This document shows positions 7,708-15,928 of a DNA stretch of 31,089 bases, piece after piece. The notes beneath the pieces were generated by a model. The model had not been told where the DNA came from, did not search any database, and saw only the letters and a list, made by a program, of their open reading frames with translations. The first letter of the stretch is position 1. Every line of letters starts with the position of its first letter. Made by a program: the position numbers and the translations under genes. The stretch covers positions 1 through 31,089 of the forward strand of contig JANQZQ010000044.1 of NCBI GenBank assembly GCA_030728545.1. Direction: 5' to 3'. The DNA comes from Ilumatobacteraceae bacterium. GTDB lineage: Bacteria > Actinomycetota > Acidimicrobiia > Acidimicrobiales > Ilumatobacteraceae.

Positions 7708-9111
7708 TTAAGCGTTAATGCTTCGACCCGTAAGGGACATGACGGTTTCGCCGAACAACTCCGTCAGGCTCGGATGTGGCTGGAGGAATTCGGCAATCTC
7801 GTCGACCGTTGCTTCCCAGTTGACTGCCAGATACCCGCCGGACAACTGCTCGGTGACCCATGGGCCCACCATGTGCACGCCGAGCACTTGGCCGGCACGC
7901 CCGTCTCGATCTTTTTTGGCGATGACTTTGACCAAGCCGTCAGGCTCGCCGAGAATCATCGCCCGTGAGTTCGAGCGAAATTGATGCTTAGCCACCACAA
8001 CGTCGTGGCCTGCTGCCCGCGCTTGTTCTTCTGATGGGCCAGCCCAAGCAACTTCGGGATGGCAATAGATCGCCCAGGGCACACGGTCGTACATCACTGG
8101 ATACACCTTTTCGCCGCGCATGTGCTTGACCGCCACGATCGCTTCGGCATATGCCACGTGCGCGAGTTGCGCGGTAGCAATCACGTCTCCGACTGCGTAC
8201 ACATTTGGCTCGGCAGTTTGGCAATAACCATCAACTTCAACAAAACCACGCTCGCTGACTTTTACCTTGGTTCCGCTCAGGCCAAGTTCATCGGTGTAGG
8301 GCCGGCGACCGACAGACACCACTACTGCGTCAACCTCCAACGTGTCGCCCGAACCAAACGACACCGTGGTGCCACCTGCAGAGTTGGGAGTGTGGCCGGT
8401 GATTTTCACGTCGGTGCGAATGTCGATGTTCTTTTTCTTGAACGTCTTGACCACCACGTTGGCCACGTCATGATCAAGGCCTGGCAACACCTTGGGTAGC
8501 CCCTCCAAGATGGTCACTGCTGCACCTAAATCAGAAAGACACGAAGCAAACTCACAGCCGATGGCACCCCCACCAATCACTGCGATGCGCGCCGGAATTT
8601 TGTCGAGCGCCAACACCTCGTCGGAAGTCATGATCGGCCCGCCCACATCAAAACCTGGGATGGTGCGCGGCACCGAGCCGGGTGCCAAAATCACGTTGGT
8701 GCCAACGAGCGTGCGCGTCGTGCCATCAGCGGCACGCACCGTGACGGTGCGCTTAGCACCGAGCGAGCCAGACCCCAGCAGGTAGGTGACTTTCTTGCTC
8801 TTGGTCAGACCAGTCAAACCTTTAACCAAGTTGTTGACGATGGTTTGTTTGCGGGCTTGCACCACAGCAAAGTTCACTGCCGGCGCAGTTGCTTCGATAC
8901 CGAAATCTTTGGCGTGCGCCACATGACGAAACACGGCAGCACTTTCTAGAAATGCTTTGGCGGGGATACAACCGCGGTTGAGGCAGGTGCCGCCGATCGT
9001 GTCTTTTTCTACGAGGGCCACCTTCATGCCGGCTGAGGCCGCGTAGAAGGCTGCGGCATAACCTCCTGGGCCGCCGCCTACGACGACGAGATCAAATTGT
9101 TCGCCAGACAC
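7708..9111 (-). CDS. lpdA: Dihydrolipoamide dehydrogenase (E3)
   Basis: This 467-residue flavoprotein reoxidises the dihydrolipoyl arm of E2 using NAD+. It shows the N-terminal FAD-binding GGGPGGYAAAFYA, the redox disulfide in GGTCLNRGCIPAK (Cys43 and Cys48), the NAD-binding IGGGAIGCEFAS, the second FAD contact YAVGDVI, and the C-terminal dimer-interface active site HPSLTE with the His-Glu pair. Length and order match the family. The frame is open upstream to 9336, but that part is antisense-like nonsense overlapping the preceding gene; the family N-terminus fits GTG at 9111. It begins 28 nt after the secreted-protein gene and is followed by E2 after 18 nt, so E3, E2 and LipBA form one operon. 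Confidence 0.95.
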   Translation of the reverse strand: MSGEQFDLVVVGGGPGGYAAAFYAASAGMKVALVEKDTIGGTCLNRGCIPAKAFLESAAVFRHVAHAKDFGIEATAPAVNFAVVQARKQTIVNNLVKGLTGLTKSKKVTYLLGSGSLGAKRTVTVRAADGTTRTLVGTNVILAPGSVPRTIPGFDVGGPIMTSDEVLALDKIPARIAVIGGGAIGCEFASCLSDLGAAVTILEGLPKVLPGLDHDVANVVVKTFKKKNIDIRTDVKITGHTPNSAGGTTVSFGSGDTLEVDAVVVSVGRRPYTDELGLSGTKVKVSERGFVEVDGYCQTAEPNVYAVGDVIATAQLAHVAYAEAIVAVKHMRGEKVYPVMYDRVPWAIYCHPEVAWAGPSEEQARAAGHDVVVAKHQFRSNSRAMILGEPDGLVKVIAKKDRDGRAGQVLGVHMVGPWVTEQLSGGYLAVNWEATVDEIAEFLQPHPSLTELFGETVMSLTGRSINA

Positions 9112-9139
9112 GTATATAGACGGTAGCCGTTCGGCGGGC

Positions 9140-9559
9140 TTAGGCGCCCAACCACTGGGATTTGTCGCCGTCGCGCGCGAACACCAGCGTCGGTGTGCCG
9201 ACTGCCACGACGAACTCGAGCACGCACGTGACGCTGCTGACGCCAGACACACACTGCGACGATGCCTGCGGTGTGGTGATCTCGCCGTTCGCCAACATCG
9301 ACCAGCCATCAAGTGGCGAACTCCCCATTGGCACAACAGTGAAGTTGTCCATGGTGATTTCCGCCAACGTTTGCTCGGCAGTCACCTGCAGACTGCTCAC
9401 CGTCACGTCAAGGTCACCAACCTGCACCGTCGTACCGATGGCGTACAACCGCGGTGCTTCCTGCGGCTCGTTGGCGGTCTGCAACAGTTTTGCGCTACCG
9501 GCAACGAGGATCAACAGCCCACAAACCAGGCTGGCGATGATGAGTTTTCGTGTGCTCAC
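9140..9559 (-). CDS. Small secreted or membrane-anchored protein, DUF4352-like
   Basis: The 139-residue product starts with a positively charged N-terminus and a hydrophobic stretch (LIIASLVCGLLILVAG, about residues 6-21), so it is probably exported or held in the membrane by a signal anchor. The rest looks like a beta-rich extracellular domain resembling DUF4352/telokin-like proteins (GTTVQVGDLDVTVSSLQVT and a late strand TLVFAR); two cysteines near 103 and 111 could form a disulfide. The family match is tentative and no function is assigned. Translation probably starts at GTG 9559, with TACGCT 7 nt upstream. As first gene of the operon containing lpd, E2 and lipBA, its promoter may drive the whole set. 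Confidence 0.7.
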   Translation of the reverse strand: MSTRKLIIASLVCGLLILVAGSAKLLQTANEPQEAPRLYAIGTTVQVGDLDVTVSSLQVTAEQTLAEITMDNFTVVPMGSSPLDGWSMLANGEITTPQASSQCVSGVSSVTCVLEFVVAVGTPTLVFARDGDKSQWLGA

Positions 9560-9566
9560 CTCGTTG

Positions 9567-9576
9567 AGCGTACGCT
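9567..9576. promoter_or_regulatory. Palindrome AGCGTACGCT giving divergent -10 boxes
   Basis: The 30-bp gap between the secreted-protein gene (minus) and the OB-fold gene (plus) holds a perfect 10-bp palindrome. Each strand reads TACGCT, fitting TANNNT. On the minus strand it ends 7 nt before GTG 9559, as for a leaderless start. On the plus strand it ends 13 nt before ATG 9590. One short palindrome could thus serve both promoters. It could also be an operator; the motif alone cannot separate these. Confidence 0.4.
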
Positions 9577-9589
9577 GAAGTCAACTCTT

Positions 9590-9955
9590 ATGGGTATACG
9601 CAACTACCTCAGCCGTGGTTCACAGACCAAGGACGAACTCGTTTCCGAACGCCTTTGCGCAAAGTTTGGCGAACTGCACATGGTCACATTGGCCGACATG
9701 CCGATGCGTCGGCGTGTCGACGTGTGTGGCGAGATTCGTCGCATGAGCGTCAAGCCACGAGCCGGCATTCCCGCCGTTGAAGTCGAGATCAGTGACGGCA
9801 CTGGCGAGATCACCGTCATCTTCAGTGGCCGCGAACGAATTCCGGGTATCGGCCACAATCGCGGGCTCACCGTGTCGGGGGTTGCCCACTGGGAAGGTAA
9901 GCGTCGGGTGATGTTGAACCCGATCTACCGCTTGCTCCCGAGCCCGGGCCAGTAA
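9590..9955 (+). CDS. OB-fold nucleic-acid-binding domain protein
   Basis: The 121-residue product contains one OB-fold of the tRNA-anticodon/RecG-wedge type: VDVCGEIRRMSVKP, then VEVEISDGTGEITVIFSGR and IPGIGHNRGLTVSGVAHWEGKRRVMLNPIYRL. Related small proteins sit beside trkA genes in other Actinobacteria (Rv2694c next to ceoC/ceoB in M. tuberculosis, from memory), and that arrangement holds here. A role in DNA or RNA binding is inferred from the fold only. The ATG at 9590 is chosen because upstream codons of the same frame lie antisense to the secreted-protein gene. It converges on the TrkA gene with a 21-nt gap. Confidence 0.85.
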   Translation: MGIRNYLSRGSQTKDELVSERLCAKFGELHMVTLADMPMRRRVDVCGEIRRMSVKPRAGIPAVEVEISDGTGEITVIFSGRERIPGIGHNRGLTVSGVAHWEGKRRVMLNPIYRLLPSPGQ

Positions 9956-9979
9956 AGCGCGGAGCTGCTTGCTGCTTTA
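9953..9979. terminator. Weak bidirectional hairpin between convergent genes
   Basis: TAAAGC (9953-9958) and GCTTTA (9974-9979) are inverted repeats with a 15-nt loop. The two arms contain the stop codons of the OB-fold gene and the convergent TrkA gene. There is no T-tract, so it would be a weak or Rho-dependent terminator at best. Confidence 0.2.
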
Positions 9980-10645
9980 GCCCACCAACAATTTGGCGAC
10001 TGCAGCCTCAGCGTCTTCGGTGATGAGCGCCATTACTTCGTCACCCGCGCGCAGCACGGTGTCTTTGGTGGGCACCATCACCCGCTCGGCGCGCACGATT
10101 GCCACGATTGTTGCACTGCGGGGCAGCGCCAAATCTGCCAGCGCGCGATTCACAGCAGGTGACGACTCGGCAAGGGTCACCTCAACGAGTTCGGCTTTGC
10201 CACCCTTCAATTGCATGAGGCGAACGAAGTTGCCAACTGAAGTTGCCTCTTGCACGAGGCTCGTGATGAGGTGCGGCGTCGACACCGAAACATCGACACC
10301 CCACATCTCGTTGAACATCCAATAGTTCTTCGGATTATTGGCGCGCGCCACCACACGGGGCACACCGAACTCTTGCTTGGCCAAGAGCGAGATCACCAAG
10401 TTGTCTTCATCGTCGCCAGTCACCGAGGCAACGACGTCGGCGTCACGGCACCCGACTGCATCAAGCACCAAATAATCGCAAGCGTCACCAAAGTGCCATT
10501 CGATGCCTGTTGATTCAGGTCGCGACTGATATTCGCGAATCGTTTTGCGATCGTTGTCAAGAATCGTCACGGTGTGACCAGCGTTCACCATCTCGCGCGC
10601 TGTGAAACGCCCGACGCTGCCACCCCCGGCGATGATTACTTTCAT
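9977..10645 (-). CDS. trkA: TrkA-type RCK protein (second of a pair)
   Basis: This 222-residue protein has an N-terminal RCK_N/Rossmann domain (GGGSVGRFTAREMV, acidic end of strand 2 at LDND) that should bind NAD(H) or nucleotide, and a C-terminal RCK_C (TrkA-C) domain from about residue 140. It acts in the cytoplasm as the regulatory subunit of a K+ channel or transporter. It corresponds to CeoC/TrkB in mycobacteria. Its ATG overlaps the stop of the upstream TrkA gene (ATGA), so the two are co-translated and probably form a hetero-assembly. No TrkH/TrkG membrane subunit is visible in the window; the neighbouring APC permease is the only transporter. Confidence 0.9.
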   Translation of the reverse strand: MKVIIAGGGSVGRFTAREMVNAGHTVTILDNDRKTIREYQSRPESTGIEWHFGDACDYLVLDAVGCRDADVVASVTGDDEDNLVISLLAKQEFGVPRVVARANNPKNYWMFNEMWGVDVSVSTPHLITSLVQEATSVGNFVRLMQLKGGKAELVEVTLAESSPAVNRALADLALPRSATIVAIVRAERVMVPTKDTVLRAGDEVMALITEDAEAAVAKLLVG

Positions 10646-11304
10646 CGCCGCTCCCCCGGGCCCTTGGCCAAAAACGCATCAAGTTGGGCAACTTCGTTGC
10701 TGAGCACGGCGATGTACAACACGTCGCCCTGCTGCACGATCACATCGTCGCTGGCCAGCAGCGCTTTGCCGAAGCGACGAAACCCAACCACCTTGGCTGA
10801 GCCGCGGTCAAGTTCTCCGGCTCGTTCACCAACCCAAGCGTCAGCGGCATTGCGCTCGACCAACACCAATTCAGCACTCGGGTCGGTCCACTCCACGGAT
10901 GGCCGATCGGTCATGATGCGGCGCATGATTCGCTCTGCAGTCCACTTCACTGTGGCCACGGTGGCGATGCCGAGGCGTTCGTAAATCTCGGATCGCTTCG
11001 GGTCATAGATACGCGCAACGACGCTTTGAATGCCAAACCGCTCGCGGGCCACTCGGGCAATCATGATGTTTGAGTTGTCGCCGTTGGTGACTGCCGCAAG
11101 AGCACCAGCCCGCTCGATGCCTGCAGCAATCAAGATGTCGGGATCAAAACCAATGCCAACGAGGGTCTGACCAGCGAAGTCGTCACCAAGTCGCAGGAAC
11201 GCATCCGACCGACGATCCACAACGGCGACGGTGTTGCCAAGAGCACATAGCTCGCGGGCCAACGTAGCGCCCACACGCCCACAACCAACGATGACGACGT
11301 GCAC
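10642..11304 (-). CDS. trkA: TrkA-type RCK protein (first of a pair)
   Basis: The 220-residue product has the same RCK_N plus RCK_C layout as its downstream neighbour. The nucleotide-binding loop is GCGRVGATLAREL, with Asp at the end of the second strand (VVDRRSD). It resembles CeoB. Start is GTG at 11304, with TACGAT 8 nt upstream. The RCK pair is divergent from the APC permease across 49 bp, the same grouping as in M. tuberculosis (from memory), suggesting the RCK proteins gate or regulate that permease or another K+ system. This functional link is inference. Confidence 0.9.
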   Translation of the reverse strand: MHVVIVGCGRVGATLARELCALGNTVAVVDRRSDAFLRLGDDFAGQTLVGIGFDPDILIAAGIERAGALAAVTNGDNSNIMIARVARERFGIQSVVARIYDPKRSEIYERLGIATVATVKWTAERIMRRIMTDRPSVEWTDPSAELVLVERNAADAWVGERAGELDRGSAKVVGFRRFGKALLASDDVIVQQGDVLYIAVLSNEVAQLDAFLAKGPGERR

Positions 11305-11312
11305 GAACTACC

Positions 11313-11318
11313 ATCGTA
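11313..11318 (-). promoter_or_regulatory. Putative -10 box of the trkA pair (TACGAT)
   Basis: On the minus strand TACGAT is followed by 8 nt and GTG 11304, close to leaderless spacing. Nearby, CTCGA (11327-11331) and TCGAG (11336-11340) form a 5-bp inverted repeat with a GTGT loop in the divergent gap, which could be an operator but is short enough to be chance. Confidence 0.35.
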
Positions 11319-11353
11319 CTTCGCAACTCGAGTGTTCGAGAAAGCGTCGGCTC

Positions 11354-13237
11354 ATGGCACCAACCACCAAAGACAACCGCACGGGATTTGCCCGTATAAA
11401 GCGTCGACTGGTCGGCAAACCCATTGCCAACAGCGAAGACGCCCACCAGCGTCTTTCTAAGCGGGTCGGTCTTCCGATTTTTGCCAGTGACGCAATTTCC
11501 AGCACCGCCTATGCGACCGAGGAAATCATCATTGTCTTTGTTGGCGCTGCTGCAATCGGTGCAGCCGCTTTCGACAATTTGGTCCCCATCGCACTCATGG
11601 TCGTGGTGTTGCTGGCAATTGTCATCAACAGCTATCGCCAAACAATTTTCGCGTATCCACACGGCGGTGGCACCTACATCGTTTCCAAAGAAAATCTTGG
11701 GAAATACCCGTCGCTGGTTGCCGGCGCTTCGATGCTCGTCGACTACATCCTCACCGTCGCCGTGGCCATTACCAGCGGCACCGCAGCAGTCATCGCTGCG
11801 TTCAGCGACTTGGCGCCGTACCGAGTGCAGATATGTGTGGCTCTCGTGCTGCTCATCACCTTCGCCAATCTGCGTGGTGTTCGAGAATCGGCGTTTCTAT
11901 TTGCTCCACCGATGTACCTCTACGTGTTCAGCATCTTGGCGCTGATTTTTTATGGGCTCTTCCGCGTTTACTTTCAAGATCTCGGGCCCATTGACCACAG
12001 CGGGGCCGTCGCAACCGAACTACTTGCCAACAACGAAACCCTCACACTCTTTTTCCTCTTGAAAGCATTCTCGTCAGGCGCGGTGGCGCTGACGGGTATC
12101 GAAGCACTGTCCGGTGGCGTACCGGCGTTTCGTAAGCCTGAATCAAAGAATGCCGCGACAACGTTGGTCTTGCTGGGTTGCATTCTTGGCACGCTGTTTT
12201 TGGGTCTCAGCATCTTGGCCCAGCACCTCGAACCGATTCGCGACGAAGAAGGCCTTATCGCTCAAACAATCATCGCCCAACTTGCCGAGCACGTCTACGG
12301 GGGGCGTAACTTCTTTTTCTTTGCAACTCAGTTCACTACGTTCGGCATTCTGTTGATTGCCGCCAACACTGGTTATGCCGACTTCCCTCGCCTGGCTTCG
12401 ATCATGGCCCGTGACGGATACCTGCCGCGTCAGTTGGCGAACCGCGGAGATCGGCTCGTCTTTAGCAACGGCGTAATCTTTCTCGGTCTGGCGGCCATCG
12501 GGTTGGTGATTGCCTTCGGTGGTATCACGAATGCTCTCATTCCGTTGTATGCAGTCGGGGTGTTCACTGCTTTCACACTCAGCCAAGTGGGCATGATTGT
12601 TCGTCTCTCCAAAATGCGAGAACCCACCTGGAAAATTCGTGTTGTCTTCACTTCAGTCGGCGCTTTCACCACTGGTGGTGTTGCCCTCACGGTTGTGACC
12701 GTCAAATTTTCCGATGGCGCATGGATTCCGGCAGTCATTGTTCCGCTGCTCATCCTGATCTTCTCAAGTATTCGCCGCCACTACACGCGTGTGCGACAGT
12801 TCCTTACTGTTGACGACGCATACAAGGCCCCCTTCCGTACACACACCGTGGTGGTGTTGGTCGGCTCGATCAATGCCGGGGTGATCCAAGCCGTGAAGTA
12901 CGCCGAAAGTTTGCGCCCCGATCGACTCCTGGGGCTAAGCATTGTTGGATCCGACGATGAAGGTGCTGCGTTAACTGCCGAGTGGCGCCGACACTTCCCC
13001 AATCTGGAGTTGGAGTCGCCCGTCGACGACTATCGCAACTTGACCGAAAAAGTGCTTACCGAAATTGATCGGCTCGACGATGAACAAAGCGACGACATCG
13101 TCACTGTCGTGATTCCAGAGTTCGTCACCAGCCTGCGTTCGCAGTGGCTACACAACCAGTCGGCACTGGCCATCAAGGCCCGATTGCTCTTCCGCCCGAA
13201 CACGGTCGTGACATCAATCCCCATCGTGATTCCCTAA
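11354..13237 (+). CDS. APC-superfamily amino acid/K+ permease with C-terminal cytoplasmic domain
   Basis: The 627-residue product has a short cytoplasmic N-terminus, about 12 membrane helices (first helix near 45-75, last near 475), and a soluble C-terminal region of about 140 residues with the strand pattern HTVVVLVGSINAGVIQAV. The N-terminal FASDAISSTAYATEE is characteristic of the APC family including Rv2690c. It probably imports an amino acid or cation; substrate is unknown. The ATG at 11354 is preferred because upstream codons of the frame run antisense to the divergent trkA gene. The gap to trkA is only 49 bp. The soluble tail resembles universal-stress-like or regulatory domains, a plausible contact with the RCK proteins. 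Confidence 0.88.
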   Translation: MAPTTKDNRTGFARIKRRLVGKPIANSEDAHQRLSKRVGLPIFASDAISSTAYATEEIIIVFVGAAAIGAAAFDNLVPIALMVVVLLAIVINSYRQTIFAYPHGGGTYIVSKENLGKYPSLVAGASMLVDYILTVAVAITSGTAAVIAAFSDLAPYRVQICVALVLLITFANLRGVRESAFLFAPPMYLYVFSILALIFYGLFRVYFQDLGPIDHSGAVATELLANNETLTLFFLLKAFSSGAVALTGIEALSGGVPAFRKPESKNAATTLVLLGCILGTLFLGLSILAQHLEPIRDEEGLIAQTIIAQLAEHVYGGRNFFFFATQFTTFGILLIAANTGYADFPRLASIMARDGYLPRQLANRGDRLVFSNGVIFLGLAAIGLVIAFGGITNALIPLYAVGVFTAFTLSQVGMIVRLSKMREPTWKIRVVFTSVGAFTTGGVALTVVTVKFSDGAWIPAVIVPLLILIFSSIRRHYTRVRQFLTVDDAYKAPFRTHTVVVLVGSINAGVIQAVKYAESLRPDRLLGLSIVGSDDEGAALTAEWRRHFPNLELESPVDDYRNLTEKVLTEIDRLDDEQSDDIVTVVIPEFVTSLRSQWLHNQSALAIKARLLFRPNTVVTSIPIVIP

Positions 13238-13275
13238 TTCGACAGTTGCGTAATTTTCGGTAGTCGGTTCGGGCG

Positions 13276-13281
13276 TAGTCT
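13276..13281 (+). promoter_or_regulatory. Putative -10 box of the TIGR01777 gene (TAGTCT)
   Basis: TAGTCT is followed by 6 nt and ATG 13288, the leaderless spacing seen at other first genes here. No Shine-Dalgarno precedes the ATG. The 50-bp gap after the permease gives room for a separate promoter. Confidence 0.4.
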
Positions 13282-13287
13282 GACCAC

Positions 13288-14172
13288 ATGCGAATCGTCG
13301 TCTCGGGTGCCAGCGGGCTCATTGGCTCGGCTCTCGTACCGCAGCTCACTGCTCACGGCCACGACGTGGTGCGACTGGTGCGTCGCCCCGCCAAGTCAGG
13401 TGAGTCGACTTGGAACCCATCTCGCGGCGATATCGATGCCACTGTTATCGATGGCGCTGACGCCGTCATTCATCTGTCGGGTGCTGGCATCGGCGACAAG
13501 CGGTGGTCCAATTCGTACAAGCGAGAAATTCTCGACAGTCGCGTGAAGAGCACCAAGCTCTTGGCTTCGGTCATCGCTGGCGCTGCCAAACGGCCGTCAG
13601 TGTTTTTGTCGGGTTCGGGTGTGAGCATCTACGGCGCGCGAGGTGACGAGCCGCTGCATGAAAATGCATCCGAAGGAACCGGTTTTCTGGCCGACGTGTG
13701 CAAAGAGTGGGAGGCCGCTGCCATCGGTGCCGGCACGCGCACGGTGTTGTTGCGCACTGGAATCGTGTTGTCGCCCAAAGGCGGCGCGCTGGCGAAACAG
13801 TTGCCACTGTTCCGCGCTGGTCTCGGCGGCAAGTTCGGTCGCGGCAACCAATGGCAAAGTTGGATCTCGATTGACGACGAAGTTGCCGCAATCGAATACC
13901 TTCTCACTGCCAATCTGCAAGGTGCGGTGAATCTCACTGCCCCAGCACCCGTGACGAATGCCCATTTTGCTGCCGTGATGGGCAAAGTGTTACGCCGCCC
14001 AGCCGTGCTTGCGGTGCCTTCAATCGGGCCAAAACTTTTGCTTGGCGGTGAACTTGCCAACGCGTTGCTCTTTACTGGGCAACGCGTGATTCCTGCAGCC
14101 TTGAGTGACGCTGGTTTCGAGTTCAGCCATCCCACGTTGGAAATTGCATTGCGCGCTCTATTGCAAAAATGA
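13288..14172 (+). CDS. TIGR01777-type NAD(P)-binding epimerase-like protein
   Basis: The 294-residue protein is an extended-SDR member of the TIGR01777/YfcH family. It has the Rossmann loop GASGLIGSALVPQL, the family block NPSRGDID, a central VIHLSGAGIGDKRW, and the catalytic-region strand VFLSGSGVSIYG; a DUF1731-like C-terminal part ends at LEIALRALL. The biochemical role of the family is poorly known; in plants a relative acts in plastid division, which need not apply here. It probably binds NADPH in the cytoplasm. The FAD-protein gene starts 19 nt downstream, suggesting an operon. Confidence 0.9.
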   Translation: MRIVVSGASGLIGSALVPQLTAHGHDVVRLVRRPAKSGESTWNPSRGDIDATVIDGADAVIHLSGAGIGDKRWSNSYKREILDSRVKSTKLLASVIAGAAKRPSVFLSGSGVSIYGARGDEPLHENASEGTGFLADVCKEWEAAAIGAGTRTVLLRTGIVLSPKGGALAKQLPLFRAGLGGKFGRGNQWQSWISIDDEVAAIEYLLTANLQGAVNLTAPAPVTNAHFAAVMGKVLRRPAVLAVPSIGPKLLLGGELANALLFTGQRVIPAALSDAGFEFSHPTLEIALRALLQK

Positions 14173-14191
14173 CTCCGCAGCCGGTGGGTCA

Positions 14192-15430
14192 GTGAGCCAA
14201 CTCCCCGTTCGCGCTGATATCGCCATCATTGGCGCCGGTTTGGCCGGGCTTGCTGCAGCACGCCACTTACACAGCAGATCGCTCAATGTGGTGGTGCTCG
14301 AGGCACAAGACGATGTGGGAGGTCGAATTCGCACTGACCTAGTCGACGGCTTTCGTCTTGATCGTGGGTTTCAAACACTGCTGACTTCGTATCCCGAACT
14401 GCAACGCCAGATAGATACTGCCGCACTCGACCTATGCAAGTTTGCGCCAGGTGCACTCGTGATGATGCGCGGTCGCTCATACGAAGTGAGCGACCCGTTT
14501 CGTGCGCCACGCTCACTGCTGAGCACAGCACGCGCACCCATCGGCACCATTGCCGACAAAGCACGCATTGCCCTGTTGCGCGCGCGCACATTGCGGGGCG
14601 ACCCTCGCGAGTTGCTGCGCGGACAAGACCTGCCCACGGTTGTGGCCCTGCGGCGAGCCGGATTTTCACAAGCAATCATCGACCAGTTCTTTCGCCCGCT
14701 GTTCGGTGGCATTCAACTCGATCCTTCGCTCACCACATCGCGACGCATGTTCGACATCATCTTTCGCAGCCTCGGTGCCGGTGACGCAGCCGTGCCCCGC
14801 CTGGGCATGGGCGCACTGCCGCGCCAGATGGCTGACCGCCTGCCTGGTCTCGTGCATCTCAACACCAAGGTGGCTTCACTCGACGGACGCACCGTGGTGA
14901 CGAGTGATGGGCGGCGCATCGAATGTCGCGCGGTAATCGTTGCCTCCGATTTGCCATCTGCCCGCGAACTCGTTGCGTTGCCCGAGCGCGAGTCGCGCCG
15001 GGCAGGCGCAGTGTATTTTTCCACCGACAAAGCACCCACCGATTCGCGATTGGTCATCCTTGATGGCACGGGCAAAGGCCCAGTGCTCAACGCCGCAGTA
15101 ATGAGCAACGTGTCGTCTAGCTATGCGCCAGCCGGCAAGCACTTGGTGGTCGCGGCACTTCCCGATGTGATTGACGGCGACCTCGCTGCAGTTGCGCGCA
15201 CACAATTGCGTGCGTGGTGGGGGCCGCAGGTCGACGCCTGGGTGCATCTACGCACATATCGCATTGCTCATGCCGGCGTCGAGCAACGCCCACCGTTTCA
15301 CCCCAAGCGCAATATTGCCCTCGGCAATGGTGTGTTCGTCTGTGGTGATCATCGCGATACGGGCTCTTCACAAGGTGCGCTGTTTTCTGGCCGACGCTGT
15401 GGCGAACTGGTGGCTGGCGCACTCGCCTAG
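14192..15430 (+). CDS. FAD-dependent amine oxidase/phytoene desaturase-like protein
   Basis: The 412-residue product begins with a classic dinucleotide fold (IAIIGAGLAGLAAARHL), an acidic residue at LEAQ and the family signature DDVGGRIRTD, which places it in the amine oxidase/protoporphyrinogen oxidase/carotenoid desaturase superfamily. The C-terminal FAD contact is VFVCGDHRDTGSSQGALFSGR. The substrate is unknown; similar actinobacterial proteins are called NAD(P)/FAD-dependent oxidoreductase. GTG at 14192 is chosen as start since it is right before the fold and 19 nt after the preceding stop, with GGTGGG upstream; the longer frame to 14105 overlaps the epimerase gene. Confidence 0.87.
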   Translation: MSQLPVRADIAIIGAGLAGLAAARHLHSRSLNVVVLEAQDDVGGRIRTDLVDGFRLDRGFQTLLTSYPELQRQIDTAALDLCKFAPGALVMMRGRSYEVSDPFRAPRSLLSTARAPIGTIADKARIALLRARTLRGDPRELLRGQDLPTVVALRRAGFSQAIIDQFFRPLFGGIQLDPSLTTSRRMFDIIFRSLGAGDAAVPRLGMGALPRQMADRLPGLVHLNTKVASLDGRTVVTSDGRRIECRAVIVASDLPSARELVALPERESRRAGAVYFSTDKAPTDSRLVILDGTGKGPVLNAAVMSNVSSSYAPAGKHLVVAALPDVIDGDLAAVARTQLRAWWGPQVDAWVHLRTYRIAHAGVEQRPPFHPKRNIALGNGVFVCGDHRDTGSSQGALFSGRRCGELVAGALA

Positions 15431-15440
15431 CGTCGTAGGC

Positions 15441-15908
15441 ATGACAAGTTCCCCCACCAGCGAATCCCCCGCCCACGATGCGGCTCGCAAGATGGTTTCG
15501 GTATCGCAATTTGTGCCGGCGACACCGCAACAGATTTTTGAGTTGCTCGCAACACCCAAGCGCCACTGCGAAATCGACGGCTCGGGCACCTTGCGCGGCG
15601 AACTGAGCGGCCCGGCGCGACTGTCACTTGGTGCCAAGTTCGGGATGTCGATGCGAATGTATGTGCCCTACCGCATTACCAACATCGTGGTGGAGTTCGA
15701 AGAAGGAAAACAGATTGGTTGGCGCCATTTCGGCGGCCACATATGGCGCTACATTTTGGCGCCGGTCGAAGGTGGCACATTGGTGACCGAGCAGTTTGAC
15801 TACAAAACCAATAAGGCCAACTGGTTTTTGCGATCCATGAATGCGATCGTGAACAACGAAGTAGCGATGCGCAAGACGCTCCTTAATTTGGCGAAGCAAT
15901 TTTCCTAG
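15441..15908 (+). CDS. SRPBCC-family (START-like) protein
   Basis: The 155-residue product has the SRPBCC ligand-binding fold: an N-terminal VSVSQFVPATPQQIFELLATP (strand and helices over the cavity), then YRITNIVVEFEEGKQIGWRHFGG, WRYILAPVEGGTLVTEQFDY, and a long C-terminal helix. Such proteins bind hydrophobic ligands or act as cyclases; no specific role can be given. The ATG at 15441 is preferred as the earlier frame overlaps the FAD protein. It lies 10 nt after that gene and 20 nt before argJ, so these are probably co-transcribed. Confidence 0.85.
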   Translation: MTSSPTSESPAHDAARKMVSVSQFVPATPQQIFELLATPKRHCEIDGSGTLRGELSGPARLSLGAKFGMSMRMYVPYRITNIVVEFEEGKQIGWRHFGGHIWRYILAPVEGGTLVTEQFDYKTNKANWFLRSMNAIVNNEVAMRKTLLNLAKQFS

Positions 15909-15928
15909 GCGTACGTTTCGACCACACG

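Noticed and set aside
9112..9336. 75-residue extension of lipoamide dehydrogenase
   Set aside because: It is a low-complexity Arg/Ser-rich shadow of the exported-protein gene; E3 proteins begin just before the FAD-binding loop.
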